Part shown: positions 25,344-33,849 of the stretch, one piece after another
How the letters are laid out: every line of letters begins with the position of its first letter
Position numbering within the stretch: the stretch's first letter is position 1
Assembly: GCA_965222125.1 (NCBI GenBank)
Contig: CBDCTC010000006.1
Location: 1,674,001-1,738,000 of the forward strand
Source of the DNA: CAZENU01 sp965222125
GTDB taxonomy: Bacteria > Chloroflexota > Dehalococcoidia > Lucifugimonadales > CAZENU01
Length of the DNA: 64,000 nt
Direction of reading: 5' to 3'
The notes under the pieces: model-generated
What the model saw: the letters and a program-made list of their open reading frames with translations, nothing else
Databases searched by the model: none
Told to the model about the DNA's origin: nothing
Position numbers and translations under genes: made by a program

Positions 25344-26144
25344 TTGACAAACAGGATAGACACGACATTCAAACAGGCGCGAACCGCGGGAGTCTCGGTG
25401 CTCGCTCCGTTCGTGACGGTCGGGTACCCCGACGTCGCCGCCTCGGAGGAGATCGCGGCCGCGCTGCTCGAGTCGGGCGGGGACATGCTGGAGGTCGGCG
25501 TCCCGTTCAGCGACCCGCTCGCCGACGGGGCCACCGTCCAGCGGAGCAGCGCGCATGCCCTGCGCAACGGCGTCAACGTCTCCACGTGCCTGGACATGGT
25601 CCGCAGGCTGAGGGACCGAGGAATCGCCTCCCCGCTGGTGTTGATGGGCTACTTCAATCCGTTCATGCGCTACGGTCAGGAGCGGTTTGTGGCGGATGCC
25701 GCCAGGGCCGGCGCTGACGGCCTGATAGTCCCCGATCTGCCGCTGGAGGACGGGGCCGGATTCGCGCGTCTGTGCGGCGAGAACGGCATTCACCTGATAC
25801 CGATGCTGGCGCCCACGAGCACGGATAGACGCATAGAGCTTGCTTGCAATGGGGCAGGGGGGTTCATATACTGTGTGAGCCTGACGGGCGTGACGGGCGC
25901 GAGGCCCGGGCTGCGGTACGAAGCCGCCGCCAGGCTGGTCGAGCGGATCCGCGGGCACACCGATCTCCCCACAATTGTTGGGTTCGGGGTGTCCAGCCCG
26001 GAGCACTTGGAGGAGATAGCTAGATTCGCCGACGGGGCGATTGTCGCAAGCGCCCTGCTGGACGCCATCGGCGGAGCGCCGCCTGGGAAGGCCGCCCAGA
26101 CGGCGCGAGAGTTCGTGGCCAAGCTGAAGCGGCCCGCAGCCTGA
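25344..26144 (+). CDS. trpA: Tryptophan synthase alpha chain
   Basis: This 266-residue (beta/alpha)8 enzyme cleaves indole-3-glycerol phosphate to indole and glyceraldehyde 3-phosphate. The catalytic residues are in place: Glu in MLEVGVPFSDPLADG (about 50) and Asp in the same loop (about 61). The phosphate-binding strands read VSLTGVTGAR and PTIVGFGVSSPEH. The start is a TTG at 25344 behind GGAGAGGCGGG; there is no suitable ATG before the conserved domain. trpB and the other trp genes are not in the window. It precedes chorismate mutase by 38 bases, forming a small aromatic-biosynthesis operon. Confidence 0.95.
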   Translation: MTNRIDTTFKQARTAGVSVLAPFVTVGYPDVAASEEIAAALLESGGDMLEVGVPFSDPLADGATVQRSSAHALRNGVNVSTCLDMVRRLRDRGIASPLVLMGYFNPFMRYGQERFVADAARAGADGLIVPDLPLEDGAGFARLCGENGIHLIPMLAPTSTDRRIELACNGAGGFIYCVSLTGVTGARPGLRYEAAARLVERIRGHTDLPTIVGFGVSSPEHLEEIARFADGAIVASALLDAIGGAPPGKAAQTAREFVAKLKRPAA

Positions 26145-26182
26145 AGATGCGGCGGAAGCCGCCCAACAAGTGGAGTGCGTAA

Positions 26183-26554
26183 ATGACCGGAGTTAGAGGC
26201 ATCAGGGGCGCCACTTCGGCCGATACCAACTCCAAAGAAGCGATACTGAAGGCGACGACAGAGCTGCTCGGAAGGCTGGTCGAGGCCAACGACATTGACG
26301 TGGACGACGTCGCGGCGGCCTACTTCACGGCCACCGACGACCTGAACGCCGAGTTTCCCGCGTTGGCGGCCCGCCAAATCGGGTGGACCAAGGCGGCCCT
26401 GATGTGCGCCCGCGAGATGAACGTCGAGGACGGCGCGAAACGCTGCATACGAGTCCTGCTGCTCGTGAACACGGACAAAACCCCTGAAGACATCGAGTTC
26501 GTATATCTGAAGGGCGCGTCCAATTTACGAAGCAGAGGCATGGGAGAGGTGTGA
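26183..26554 (+). CDS. aroH: Chorismate mutase, AroH type
   Basis: This 123-residue protein is a trimeric AroH-class chorismate mutase (chorismate to prephenate). Recognition is by RGIRGATSAD at the N-terminus (active-site Arg), ALMCAREMNV (Cys and Glu of the site), RCIRVLLLVN (the Arg that stabilises the ether oxygen) and EFVYLKGASNLR (the Tyr). The length is normal for this class and there is no fused dehydratase or dehydrogenase. It lies between trpA and an AroG-type DAHP synthase. Confidence 0.92.
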   Translation: MTGVRGIRGATSADTNSKEAILKATTELLGRLVEANDIDVDDVAAAYFTATDDLNAEFPALAARQIGWTKAALMCAREMNVEDGAKRCIRVLLLVNTDKTPEDIEFVYLKGASNLRSRGMGEV

Positions 26555-26612
26555 ACCTTGTCGGCTAGAGTGGACGGCTGCAGTCCGGCTCGTACCCCGG
26601 CGCGGGGCTGGT

Positions 26613-26642
26613 TTGATCTGGCTGAGGTGGCGCCGCTATATT
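26613..26642 (+). promoter_or_regulatory. Putative promoter for the DAHP synthase gene
   Basis: TTGATC (26613-26618) and TATATT (26637-26642), 18 bases apart, sit in the 137-base gap after aroH. This is one of the few places in the window where both promoter boxes are visible. A ribosome-binding site GGAGGCG precedes the ATG at 26692. Confidence 0.4.
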
Positions 26643-26691
26643 CGCGCGCCGCACCAACCAACAACCACCAAGTGCTGAACGGAGGCGAGCA

Positions 26692-27753
26692 ATGGTCCAA
26701 TCGCAGATACACAACGTTCGGGTGCAAAGCATCACGCCGCTGGACTCGCCGGCGGAATACTGGAAGCGGTACCCGACCTCCGCTGAGATTGAGAGTCAGG
26801 TCGCGCGGCACAGGGCCGCGATCGAGCGAATAGTCGCAGGCGACGACCCCCGCCTGCTGCTCATTGTCGGCCCCTGCTCCATTCACGATCCCGTAGCGGG
26901 GATTGAGTACGCGCGTCGTCTGGCGACCCTTGCCGACGAGGTCCAGGACCGGGTATTCGTCGTCATGAGGGTCTACTTCGAGAAGCCCAGGACGACCGTC
27001 GGCTGGAAGGGCTACATCAACGACCCCAACCTGAACGGCACCTACGACGTCAAGGACGGCATGGCCAAGGCCCGACAGTTCCTGCTGCAGGTGTGCGAGG
27101 TGGGCCTGCCGACGGCCACAGAGTTCCTCGAGCCCTTCACGCCCCAGTACCTGGGCGACCTGATCTCCTGGGGCGCCATCGGCGCACGGACGACGGAGAG
27201 CCAGGTGCACAGGCTGATCGCCAGCGGGCTGAGCATGCCCATAGGCTTCAAGAACGGCACGGGCGGCACCGTCCAGATAGCCGCCGACGGCGCGCTCGCG
27301 GCCCGCGAGGAGCACGTTTTTCTCGGCATCGATGACAACGGCGTCGCGGCCATCGTCAAGACGACCGGCAATCCGACCGGACACCTCGTCCTGCGCGGCG
27401 GCGCGAGAGGGCCCAACTACGACGCGAAGTCGGTCGCGAGCGCGCAGCGCATCCTGAGCGACTCAGGACTCGTCCCGAACCTGATCGTCGACTGCTCGCA
27501 CGCCAACTCCGGCAAGGACCATAGGCGGCAGCCGATCGTGTTCAGGGACGTGGTGGGGCAGCGCGTCGGAGGCAACGGCGGCGTCGTGGGCGTGATGGTG
27601 GAGAGCCACCTGAACGCGGGTAACCAGACCCTGGGCGACAGCCCGGCGGACCTGGCCTACGGCGTTTCCATTACCGACGCCTGCATCGACTGGGAACAGA
27701 CCGACGAGATTGTCCGCTACGCTTACGCGCAGATCGGCGAGACCGGGCTCTGA
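26692..27753 (+). CDS. 3-deoxy-7-phosphoheptulonate (DAHP) synthase, AroFGH type
   Basis: This 353-residue class I-alpha DAHP synthase condenses phosphoenolpyruvate with erythrose 4-phosphate, the first step of the shikimate pathway. It is very close to the E. coli AroF/G/H type: LLIVGPCSIHDP, VMRVYFEKPRTTVGWKGYINDP (PEP-binding K-P-R-T-x-x-G-W-K-G), EFLEPFTPQYLGDLISWGAIGARTTESQVHR, GFKNGTGGTVQIAADG, and VDCSHANSGKDHRRQ with metal-binding His. The N-terminal extension of about 40 residues, which carries feedback regulation in the family, is present. Which end product controls it cannot be told. Confidence 0.93.
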   Translation: MVQSQIHNVRVQSITPLDSPAEYWKRYPTSAEIESQVARHRAAIERIVAGDDPRLLLIVGPCSIHDPVAGIEYARRLATLADEVQDRVFVVMRVYFEKPRTTVGWKGYINDPNLNGTYDVKDGMAKARQFLLQVCEVGLPTATEFLEPFTPQYLGDLISWGAIGARTTESQVHRLIASGLSMPIGFKNGTGGTVQIAADGALAAREEHVFLGIDDNGVAAIVKTTGNPTGHLVLRGGARGPNYDAKSVASAQRILSDSGLVPNLIVDCSHANSGKDHRRQPIVFRDVVGQRVGGNGGVVGVMVESHLNAGNQTLGDSPADLAYGVSITDACIDWEQTDEIVRYAYAQIGETGL

Positions 27754-27773
27754 TCGTCCGGCCCCGCGTTCGG

Positions 27774-27828
27774 CCCGTCCCTCGCTCCTTCCGGAAAGGA
27801 CGGGTGACCGGGCCGGCGTGGCGCCGGC
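27774..27828 (+). other. Paired hairpins between the DAHP synthase and MFS genes
   Basis: CCCGTCC/GGACGGG (27774-27780 with 27798-27804) and GCCGGCG/CGCCGGC (27812-27818 with 27822-27828, 3-base loop) are strong GC stems. Neither is followed by a T-run, so a simple intrinsic terminator is not supported. Confidence 0.35.
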
Positions 27829-27857
27829 GGCGGGGTCTCGCGCGCGCCCGTTGAACA

Positions 27858-29069
27858 ATGACCGAAGCGTCTGAAGGCCCGGTCCACCGCCGGCGCACGC
27901 TCGCGTTCGCTTCCGCGACCCACGTCTGGAGCGACCTGTTCTACGCGCTGCTGATCCCGCTTCTGCCCCTAATGCGGGAGGACCCCGCACTGGACCTCTC
28001 GTACACGGAGATCGGCCTGCTGCGCACGGGCTTCGGCACGGCGTCGGTCGTCCTCCAGATCCCGGCAGGCTTCCTGGCGGAGCGATGGAACGAGTTCTGG
28101 CTGCTGATAGCGGGCAACATATGGGTCGGTGCCGGGTTCCTGCTGATGGCGGCGCTGACCTCCTTCGTGCCACTGTTGGCGGCCACCGTCCTGGGTGGCC
28201 TTGGCGGCGGGACCCAGCATCCTCTTGCGACGAGCATGGTGTCCCGGGCCTACCGCGACGAGGGCCACAGCGCGGCGGTCGGCACCGTGAACTTCGCCGG
28301 AGACATAGGCAAGCTGCTGGCTCCGCTGGTCGTGATAGTCGGCCTCGGTTGGCGGTCGACGATGCGGCTCGTCGGCGTCGCCGGGATCGTGTTCATGGCG
28401 CTGTCGATGTTGACGCGGCGTAGCATCGGACCGCCGCGGACGGACGACGCTCCCGTCGAAGGCGGCTCGCCTTCGGTGAGAGACGCCGCCGCGCCGGCTC
28501 GCGGTCTTTTTACCCTCGGCTCCATCGGATTCATGGACGCGGCTACCCGGACCGCGGCGCTGACCTTCGTCCCCTTCGTTCTGGCCGATCGAGGCGCGGG
28601 CACGCGCGAGGTGCTCATCCTGCTGACGCTGCTGCTGGCTGGGGGAGCGGCCGGCAAGTACGGCTGCGGGTGGCTCGACGACCGTTACGGCTCGATGGGA
28701 CTGGTCTGGTGGACGAAGGGCGTCACCGCGCTGCTGCTGCTGGCCATACTGGTCACGCCGGTCGTGTCGGCGCCGGCGCTGATGCTCGTCCTCGGGTTTG
28801 GGCTGAACGGCACGTCGTCCGTACTGTACGCGGCCGTCGCCCGGTTCGCGCCACGCGACCGCCGCGCCACGACGTACGGCTACTACTACACGGTGACCGA
28901 AGCCTCGGCGATCGCGCCGTTGATCTATGGGCGCATCGCCGACATGACAAATCTGCGCGTCACGATGACGGTCATGGCGGCCGCAACGGCGCTGATACTC
29001 CCGGCCAGCCTGCTGGTCCGTCGGCATCTCGCCGCCGGGGCGCCGCCGCGCGCGGCCTCCGGTGGATAG
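27858..29069 (+). CDS. MFS transporter
   Basis: This 403-residue major-facilitator protein has about 12 helices. The first half contains YTEIGLLRTGFGTASVVLQIPAGFLAERW, the position of the loop 2-3 signature (here G-F-L-A-E-R-W), and GGLGGGTQHPLATSMVSRAY (helix 4-5, the fosmidomycin-resistance-like G-x-x-x-x-Q-H-P). The cytoplasmic middle loop (residues about 190-215) is charged. The second half has KYGCGWLDDRYG, the matching loop 8-9 signature. GGGTQHP suggests the Fsr/NarK-like branch. The substrate is unknown. It stands between the aromatic cluster and ribF without clear operon links. Confidence 0.82.
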   Translation: MTEASEGPVHRRRTLAFASATHVWSDLFYALLIPLLPLMREDPALDLSYTEIGLLRTGFGTASVVLQIPAGFLAERWNEFWLLIAGNIWVGAGFLLMAALTSFVPLLAATVLGGLGGGTQHPLATSMVSRAYRDEGHSAAVGTVNFAGDIGKLLAPLVVIVGLGWRSTMRLVGVAGIVFMALSMLTRRSIGPPRTDDAPVEGGSPSVRDAAAPARGLFTLGSIGFMDAATRTAALTFVPFVLADRGAGTREVLILLTLLLAGGAAGKYGCGWLDDRYGSMGLVWWTKGVTALLLLAILVTPVVSAPALMLVLGFGLNGTSSVLYAAVARFAPRDRRATTYGYYYTVTEASAIAPLIYGRIADMTNLRVTMTVMAAATALILPASLLVRRHLAAGAPPRAASGG

Positions 29070-29102
29070 CGTGGGAGCTGCCGTCTCAGGCGGCCCGGAT
29101 TG

Positions 29103-29111
29103 TGCTAGCAT
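29103..29111 (+). promoter_or_regulatory. Putative promoter of ribF-tyrS
   Basis: TG-C-TAGCAT extended -10, about 100 bases before the ATG of ribF. The leader between shows no FMN-riboswitch signature that I can recognise. Confidence 0.4.
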
Positions 29112-29213
29112 CCGGACGGAGTGGGCCCGCCGGACTGCGGTACCCGTGCCGCCGGTCGCGTCTGAGCCCTAAACGTCGCCATTCGAAAAACGAGGCCGTC
29201 GTGGTAGCCGTAC

Positions 29214-30167
29214 ATGAAGAACGATAGCGAGCTCGCAGAACAGTGGTACGCCCAGGATGCCGCCGTGACCATCGGCGTCTTCGACGGGGTGCACCGAGGC
29301 CACCGGCACCTGCTGGGCCGCCTCGGAGAGGTCGCGCGCCAGACCGGCAGGATGTCCGTCGTCCTCACGTTGAAGAACCACCCGGCCTCGGTCCTCAGGC
29401 CCGACTTCGATGCTCGGTACCTGACCACACTGGACGAGCGGCTGCGCCTGATACGAGAGGTCGGCGGGGACCTGGTGTTACCGGTATCCTTCGACGTCGA
29501 GTTGTCGCGGTTGACTGCCCGCGGGTTTGCCATTCTGCTCCGGAGCCATATTCAGATGAGGGCCCTGGTCGTGGGGCCCGACTTCGCGATGGGACGCAAC
29601 CGGGAGGGCGACGTCGAGGTGCTCGCCGCCTTCGGCGCTGAGATGGGGTTCTCGCTGCACGTGGTCGAGCCTCTCCTCGACGACGACGGCCGGCCGGTCC
29701 GGAGCACTTCCGTTCGCGCCGCCCTGTACGAAGGCGACGTCGCGGTCGCGTCGAAGCTGCTGGGGCGGAACTACGCGCTGAGCGGGACGGTCGTGGCGGG
29801 TCACGGCCGGGGCGGGCCGCTCGGGTTTCCCACCGCCAATCTGGAGGTCCCCGGCGGAATGGCCGTCCCCGCAGACGGCATCTACGCGACCTGGGCGCAC
29901 GTCGCGGGCGAGCGCCACATGGCGGCCACCAGCATCGGCGTTCGCCCCACCTTTGGCACCGGCGCGCGCGCGGTCGAGGCGTTCATTCTCGACTTCGACG
30001 GCGACCTCTACGGCCGCGAGGTCGGCCTGGAGTTCGTTAGCCGGCTGCGGCCCGAGACCAGGTTCGACACCGTGGAGGCGCTGCAGGAACAGGTGCGAAG
30101 AGACGTGGCCGGCACCAGGGCCATCCTGGAGCAGGGCCGGGCGGTGTCCGGCTCCGCGGCGCGGTAG
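29214..30167 (+). CDS. ribF: Bifunctional riboflavin kinase / FAD synthetase
   Basis: This 317-residue enzyme converts riboflavin to FMN and then FAD. The N-terminal nucleotidyltransferase domain has TIGVFDGVHRGHRHLLGRL (the G-x-x-x-G-x-H-x-G-H motif) and the later STSVRAAL motif (residues about 163-170). The C-terminal riboflavin kinase domain begins at YALSGTVVAGHGRGGPLGFPTANLEVP (P-T-A-N, kinase motif) and includes DGIYATWAHVAG and ATSIGVRPTFG. Domain order and length are standard. The start ATG has only a weak ribosome-binding site. It is followed after 26 bases by tyrS, so the two form one operon. Confidence 0.95.
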   Translation: MKNDSELAEQWYAQDAAVTIGVFDGVHRGHRHLLGRLGEVARQTGRMSVVLTLKNHPASVLRPDFDARYLTTLDERLRLIREVGGDLVLPVSFDVELSRLTARGFAILLRSHIQMRALVVGPDFAMGRNREGDVEVLAAFGAEMGFSLHVVEPLLDDDGRPVRSTSVRAALYEGDVAVASKLLGRNYALSGTVVAGHGRGGPLGFPTANLEVPGGMAVPADGIYATWAHVAGERHMAATSIGVRPTFGTGARAVEAFILDFDGDLYGREVGLEFVSRLRPETRFDTVEALQEQVRRDVAGTRAILEQGRAVSGSAAR

Positions 30168-30193
30168 GACGAGGCTGGCGGAGACGATCTAGC

Positions 30194-31486
30194 GTGGACG
30201 AATCCCAGCGACACCGGCTCCTCCGTAGAGGGGTCACCGAGATCATCGTCGAGTCCGAGTTCGTTGAGATGCTGGACAGCGGACGGCCGCTCCGCCTCAA
30301 GATGGGCTTCGACCCGAGCGCTCCCGATCTGCACATGGGGCATGCCGTCGGCCTGCGCAAGCTGCGGCAGCTCCAGGAGCTCGGCCACAAGGTCGTCGTC
30401 ATCGTGGGCGACTGGACGGCGCAGATCGGCGACCCCAGCGGCCGGTCGGCGACCCGGCCCATGCTCACGCAGGCGCAGGTGCTCCAGAACGCCGAGACGT
30501 ACCTGGCGCAGTTCTTCAAGATCGTCGACCGCGCGCGGACCGAGATGCGCCTGCAGAGCGACTGGTTTGGGACCTTCTCACTGGCAGACGTGATACGGCT
30601 TACCAGTCGCTTTACGGTGGCCCAGATTCTGGCCCGCGACGACTTCGCGAAGCGGTACGCCGCCAATCAGCCCATCGCCGTCACGGAGATGCTCTACCCG
30701 CTGCTGCAGGCCTACGACTCCATTGAGGTAGAGGCCGACGTCGAGCTCGGCGGCACGGACCAGAAGTTCAATCTGCTCATGGGCCGCGATCTGCAGGAGA
30801 TGATGGGCCAGCGGGCCCAGCAGTGCCTCATGATGCCGCTTCTCCCGGGCACCGACGGCATACAGAAGATGAGCAAGAGCCTGAACAACTACATCGGAGT
30901 CGACGATCCGCCCAACGAGATGTACGTGAAGACGATGCGCCTGCCCGACTTCGCGTCCAAGCCCGCCGACGAGACGGCGCTGGACCGGCCGACCTCCGGG
31001 AGCGCGGCGACCGCGGTGGGCGGCCAGCTATCGCTGATACTGCTCTTCCTCGAGTGTCTCACCGACGTGCCCGACGCCGAGATCGCCGAGATGCGCGCCG
31101 CTCTCGAGAACGACGCGGTGAACCCGATGGAGCTCAAGAAGCGCCTCGCGCGCGAGCTCGTCGTGCAGTTCCACGGTAGGGACCAGGCCGCCTCTGCGGA
31201 GCGCAACTTCGAGCGCACCGTGCAGCAGGGCGAGACGCCCGACGAGATGGCCGTCTACAGGCTGCCGGCCGCCGACGATCTGAAGGGCAAGCGTCTCAGC
31301 CATCTGCTCGCGGACGCGGGACTTGCCGCCAGCGGGGGTGAGGCCAGGCGGCTCATCGACCAGGGCGCCGTCTCGGTCAACGGCGAGACGGTCGAGGCCA
31401 ACCTCGCCGCTGACGCGCTGGGCCTCGCCACGGACGACGTGGTCAGGGTGGGCCGCGGCCGATACGTTCGCGTCGCCGCCCCGTAG
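30194..31486 (+). CDS. tyrS: Tyrosyl-tRNA synthetase
   Basis: This 430-residue class I synthetase charges tRNA-Tyr. The HIGH motif reads PDLHMGHAVGLRKLRQLQ (about residue 45) and the KMSKS motif is QKMSKSLNNYIG (about 225). The tyrosine-pocket region VELGGTDQKFNLLMGRDLQ is present. The C-terminal S4 RNA-binding domain is intact (KRLSHLLADAGLAASGGEARRLIDQGAVSVNGETVE). The start is a GTG at 30194 with GGCGGAG upstream. It belongs to the TyrRS type with a longer N-terminal segment, frequent outside Proteobacteria. No T-box leader is seen, in keeping with its position behind ribF. Confidence 0.95.
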   Translation: MDESQRHRLLRRGVTEIIVESEFVEMLDSGRPLRLKMGFDPSAPDLHMGHAVGLRKLRQLQELGHKVVVIVGDWTAQIGDPSGRSATRPMLTQAQVLQNAETYLAQFFKIVDRARTEMRLQSDWFGTFSLADVIRLTSRFTVAQILARDDFAKRYAANQPIAVTEMLYPLLQAYDSIEVEADVELGGTDQKFNLLMGRDLQEMMGQRAQQCLMMPLLPGTDGIQKMSKSLNNYIGVDDPPNEMYVKTMRLPDFASKPADETALDRPTSGSAATAVGGQLSLILLFLECLTDVPDAEIAEMRAALENDAVNPMELKKRLARELVVQFHGRDQAASAERNFERTVQQGETPDEMAVYRLPAADDLKGKRLSHLLADAGLAASGGEARRLIDQGAVSVNGETVEANLAADALGLATDDVVRVGRGRYVRVAAP

Positions 31487-31511
31487 GCGTAGCGGCGCCC
31501 CGCGGGCGCTG

Positions 31512-31520
31512 TGCTAGAAT
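31512..31520 (+). promoter_or_regulatory. Putative promoter for the class V aminotransferase gene
   Basis: TG-C-TAGAAT extended -10, 39 bases before the TTG start at 31560. Confidence 0.45.
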
Positions 31521-31559
31521 CGTCCCACACCCCCCTCGATCACTCACGGAGCACGTAAG

Positions 31560-32642
31560 TTGAACCTGCGACTTCCCGGCCCCATACCCGTACCCGAAGA
31601 TGTCCTGGAGACCATGTCGCGGCCGATGATCAACCACCGCGGCCCTCAGTTCAAGGAGATGCTCTACCGGGTTACCGATAGGCTCAAGCGGGTCTTCAAG
31701 ACGGACGGAGACCTCTTCATCCTGACGTCCTCCGGGACGGGCGCGATGGAGGCGGCCATCGTCAACACGCTGTCTCCGGGCGACCGTGTGCTCTGCACGA
31801 GCATGGGGTACTTCGGCGACAGGTTCGGCGAGATCGCGTCCCGGTACGGTGCGGACGTCAGGATGCTGAGCTTCGATCCGGGCGCAGCCGTCGACCCGGA
31901 CGCGGTCAGAAGCGCCCTGGAGGGCGATCCTGATGTCAAGGCTGTGCTCGTGACCCACAACGAGACGTCCACCGGCGTCGCCAACGACATGGAGGCCATC
32001 GGCGGCGTTGTCAAGGGCGAGTTCGACAGGCTGCTTCTGGTCGACGGCATCAGCAGCGTCTGCTCGCTGCCTCTGGAGACCGACGCCTGGGGCTGCGACG
32101 TGGTCGCGACGGCTTCCCAGAAGGGCTGGATGCTGCCGCCCGGCCTCGCGTTCCTCAGCTTCAGCGCCGCCGCTTGGGAGGCTCACGCCGGGGCCACCAT
32201 GCCGAGGTACTACTTCGACGTCGAGCAGTACCAGCACTACTTCGAGATGGGCCAGCCGCCGTACACGCCCGCGCTGTCGGTGATGTTCGCCCTGGACGTC
32301 GCTCTGGAGAGCATCATGGAGGAGGGCGTCGACGGTCTGTGGGAGCGCCACGCCTCCATCGCCCAGATGACCCGCGACGGGATCAAGGCGCTCGGACTGT
32401 CGATCTTCCCCGACGAAAGCGTCGCCTCGGACACGGTGACCGCCGTCGCGGTGCCCGAGAACGTCGATGCTGACAAGCTGCTCGCGATCGTGCGCGAGGA
32501 CTACGGCGTCGTCCTGGCTGCGGGCCAGGGAGCCCAGAAGGGCAAGCTGTTCCGCATCGGCCACATGGGCCGCGTCACGCCTGCCGAAATACAGGAGACC
32601 CTGGACGCCCTGAAGGCCGCCCTCCCCAGAGCGTCTGCCTGA
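31560..32642 (+). CDS. Class V aminotransferase (serine/alanine-glyoxylate aminotransferase-like)
   Basis: This 360-residue PLP enzyme starts at a TTG at 31560 with GGAG upstream. It opens with LRLPGPIPVPEDVLETMSRPMINHRGPQF, the family's N-terminal signature (P-G-P-x-x-x-x, M-x-H-R). The PLP pocket has SSGTGAMEAAIVN, LLVDGISSVCSLPLETDAWGCDVV (Asp to the pyridine N) and ATASQKGWMLPPGLAFLSFS (Schiff-base Lys). Relatives use serine, alanine or glyoxylate, or belong to the aspartate aminotransferase-like branch (PucG/SgaA). Which applies cannot be decided from sequence. A 140-base gap without visible features separates it from the lower-GC island downstream. Confidence 0.85.
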   Translation: MNLRLPGPIPVPEDVLETMSRPMINHRGPQFKEMLYRVTDRLKRVFKTDGDLFILTSSGTGAMEAAIVNTLSPGDRVLCTSMGYFGDRFGEIASRYGADVRMLSFDPGAAVDPDAVRSALEGDPDVKAVLVTHNETSTGVANDMEAIGGVVKGEFDRLLLVDGISSVCSLPLETDAWGCDVVATASQKGWMLPPGLAFLSFSAAAWEAHAGATMPRYYFDVEQYQHYFEMGQPPYTPALSVMFALDVALESIMEEGVDGLWERHASIAQMTRDGIKALGLSIFPDESVASDTVTAVAVPENVDADKLLAIVREDYGVVLAAGQGAQKGKLFRIGHMGRVTPAEIQETLDALKAALPRASA

Positions 32643-32782
32643 CGTCTAGGACCCCGCGCGGCAGCTCTGGTTCTGGTCGTCTCTCACATCCGTGTCGGCT
32701 CTCAACTCGCATCCTGACCTTGCCGTGGTGCATCAACAACATGACGGGCCAGGCGTCAGCTCTAGGGGCACCGAAATAGGTC

Positions 32783-33831
32783 CTAAGAATCCTTATCTAT
32801 CGGCAGGAAACCTTGAAGCCGTGTATGGGCAAACATCTGATCCAGTGTGGCTAACGTGAACACTTTACCTTCCGTCATCGTAATCAAACTACGCATATCC
32901 TCTCGACGCACACCGAATCCCCGACCGTCCATGCAGGCGACTACCTCATAGTCAGGTTGGCCATTGAGACGGCGCTCATCGCGCATCCGCGTAAGGCGCT
33001 CAATGCGTGCCACTTTGTCCCGCGCCGTGCCGTCATCGCTGGTTATCTTGGCCTCGATGAGTACAGACGGGTTGAACTCATCGGGAACGAAGAAGTCAGG
33101 TGCTTGGTCGTAGCCAGGTACGCGTTCGGCCCGTTTCGTCTTGCGGAAGGCGATGCGAGCACGTGCAAGATGCTCTTCGATAGCTGTTTCCATCACATCG
33201 CCCACCTGCTCCGACACCGCGTCCCGATGTGAGGCGAATGGTCTGCCAAGGTACCGTTCGTAAAGCAATATGGCGTAGGGAACGTGCTGGGAGGCGACGT
33301 GGCGGAGAGACTCCAGTCCATGAGAGCTATCCACCTTGTCCAGACGATGAACAGTGTCGGCAGCCCCCGGCGGGGCACCCCGGGTGATGTACTCGATGGC
33401 AACTGAAATCAGGGCCTCGATACGATCCAATGCCTTGGAGTGGCGTGGACGAACAAGCCCACGGACGTAGGCGCGGTTCGAGCGACACCGCCCGCCCAGA
33501 GTCCGAGCATACCCCTGATCGATGTCGCTGTGGCGGTCACTCCGCGCCAGGTCAGCCCATTCAGGCGGGGACATACCCAGCATGGTTCGGACAACGGCAA
33601 AGCACAAACTGTTTTCGCGAAGCGCACTCCACACCCTGCTTTCTGTGAAATCAGCGAAGGCGTTCGTTGCCGGAGAACCTCATATGCAGTCTGAAATTCG
33701 CGGTACTCGACGAAGTTATCGCCCCTCGGCAGGACAAGAAACTGGGACTGAATATCGGAGAAGGTCGAATCGACCAACTCCTCGATGCGGTCTTGGAGGT
33801 CCGCCGACGCAACCTCAAACGGTCGTGGCAC
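32783..33831 (-). pseudogene. PD-(D/E)xK restriction-endonuclease-like protein, frameshifted
   Basis: Two overlapping reading frames make one protein of about 348 residues. The N-terminal frame starts at the ATG at 33831 (MPRPFEVASADLQDRIEELVDSTFSDIQSQFLVLPRG...TAYEVLRQ). The other frame then continues as NAFADFTESRVWSALRENSLCF and runs to 32783. A one-base slip around 33660-33672 joins them. The nuclease core is plain: APDFFVPDEFNPSVLIEAKITSDDGTARDKVARI, a P-D-x(n)-E-A-K motif. It lies 18 bases behind the methyltransferase gene on the same strand, so it is the probable restriction partner. Whether it is truly broken or a sequencing slip is unresolved. Confidence 0.65.
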
Positions 33832-33849
33832 TTGTTCTCCTAATCGGCC

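Noticed and set aside
26558..26833. Leader peptide for the DAHP synthase gene
   Set aside because: The frame overlaps the start of the synthase gene, has no clustered aromatic codons beyond one W-F pair, and no terminator or alternative stem is visible.
29112..29213. FMN riboswitch before ribF
   Set aside because: The leader is about 100 bases and lacks the conserved core elements of the FMN aptamer.
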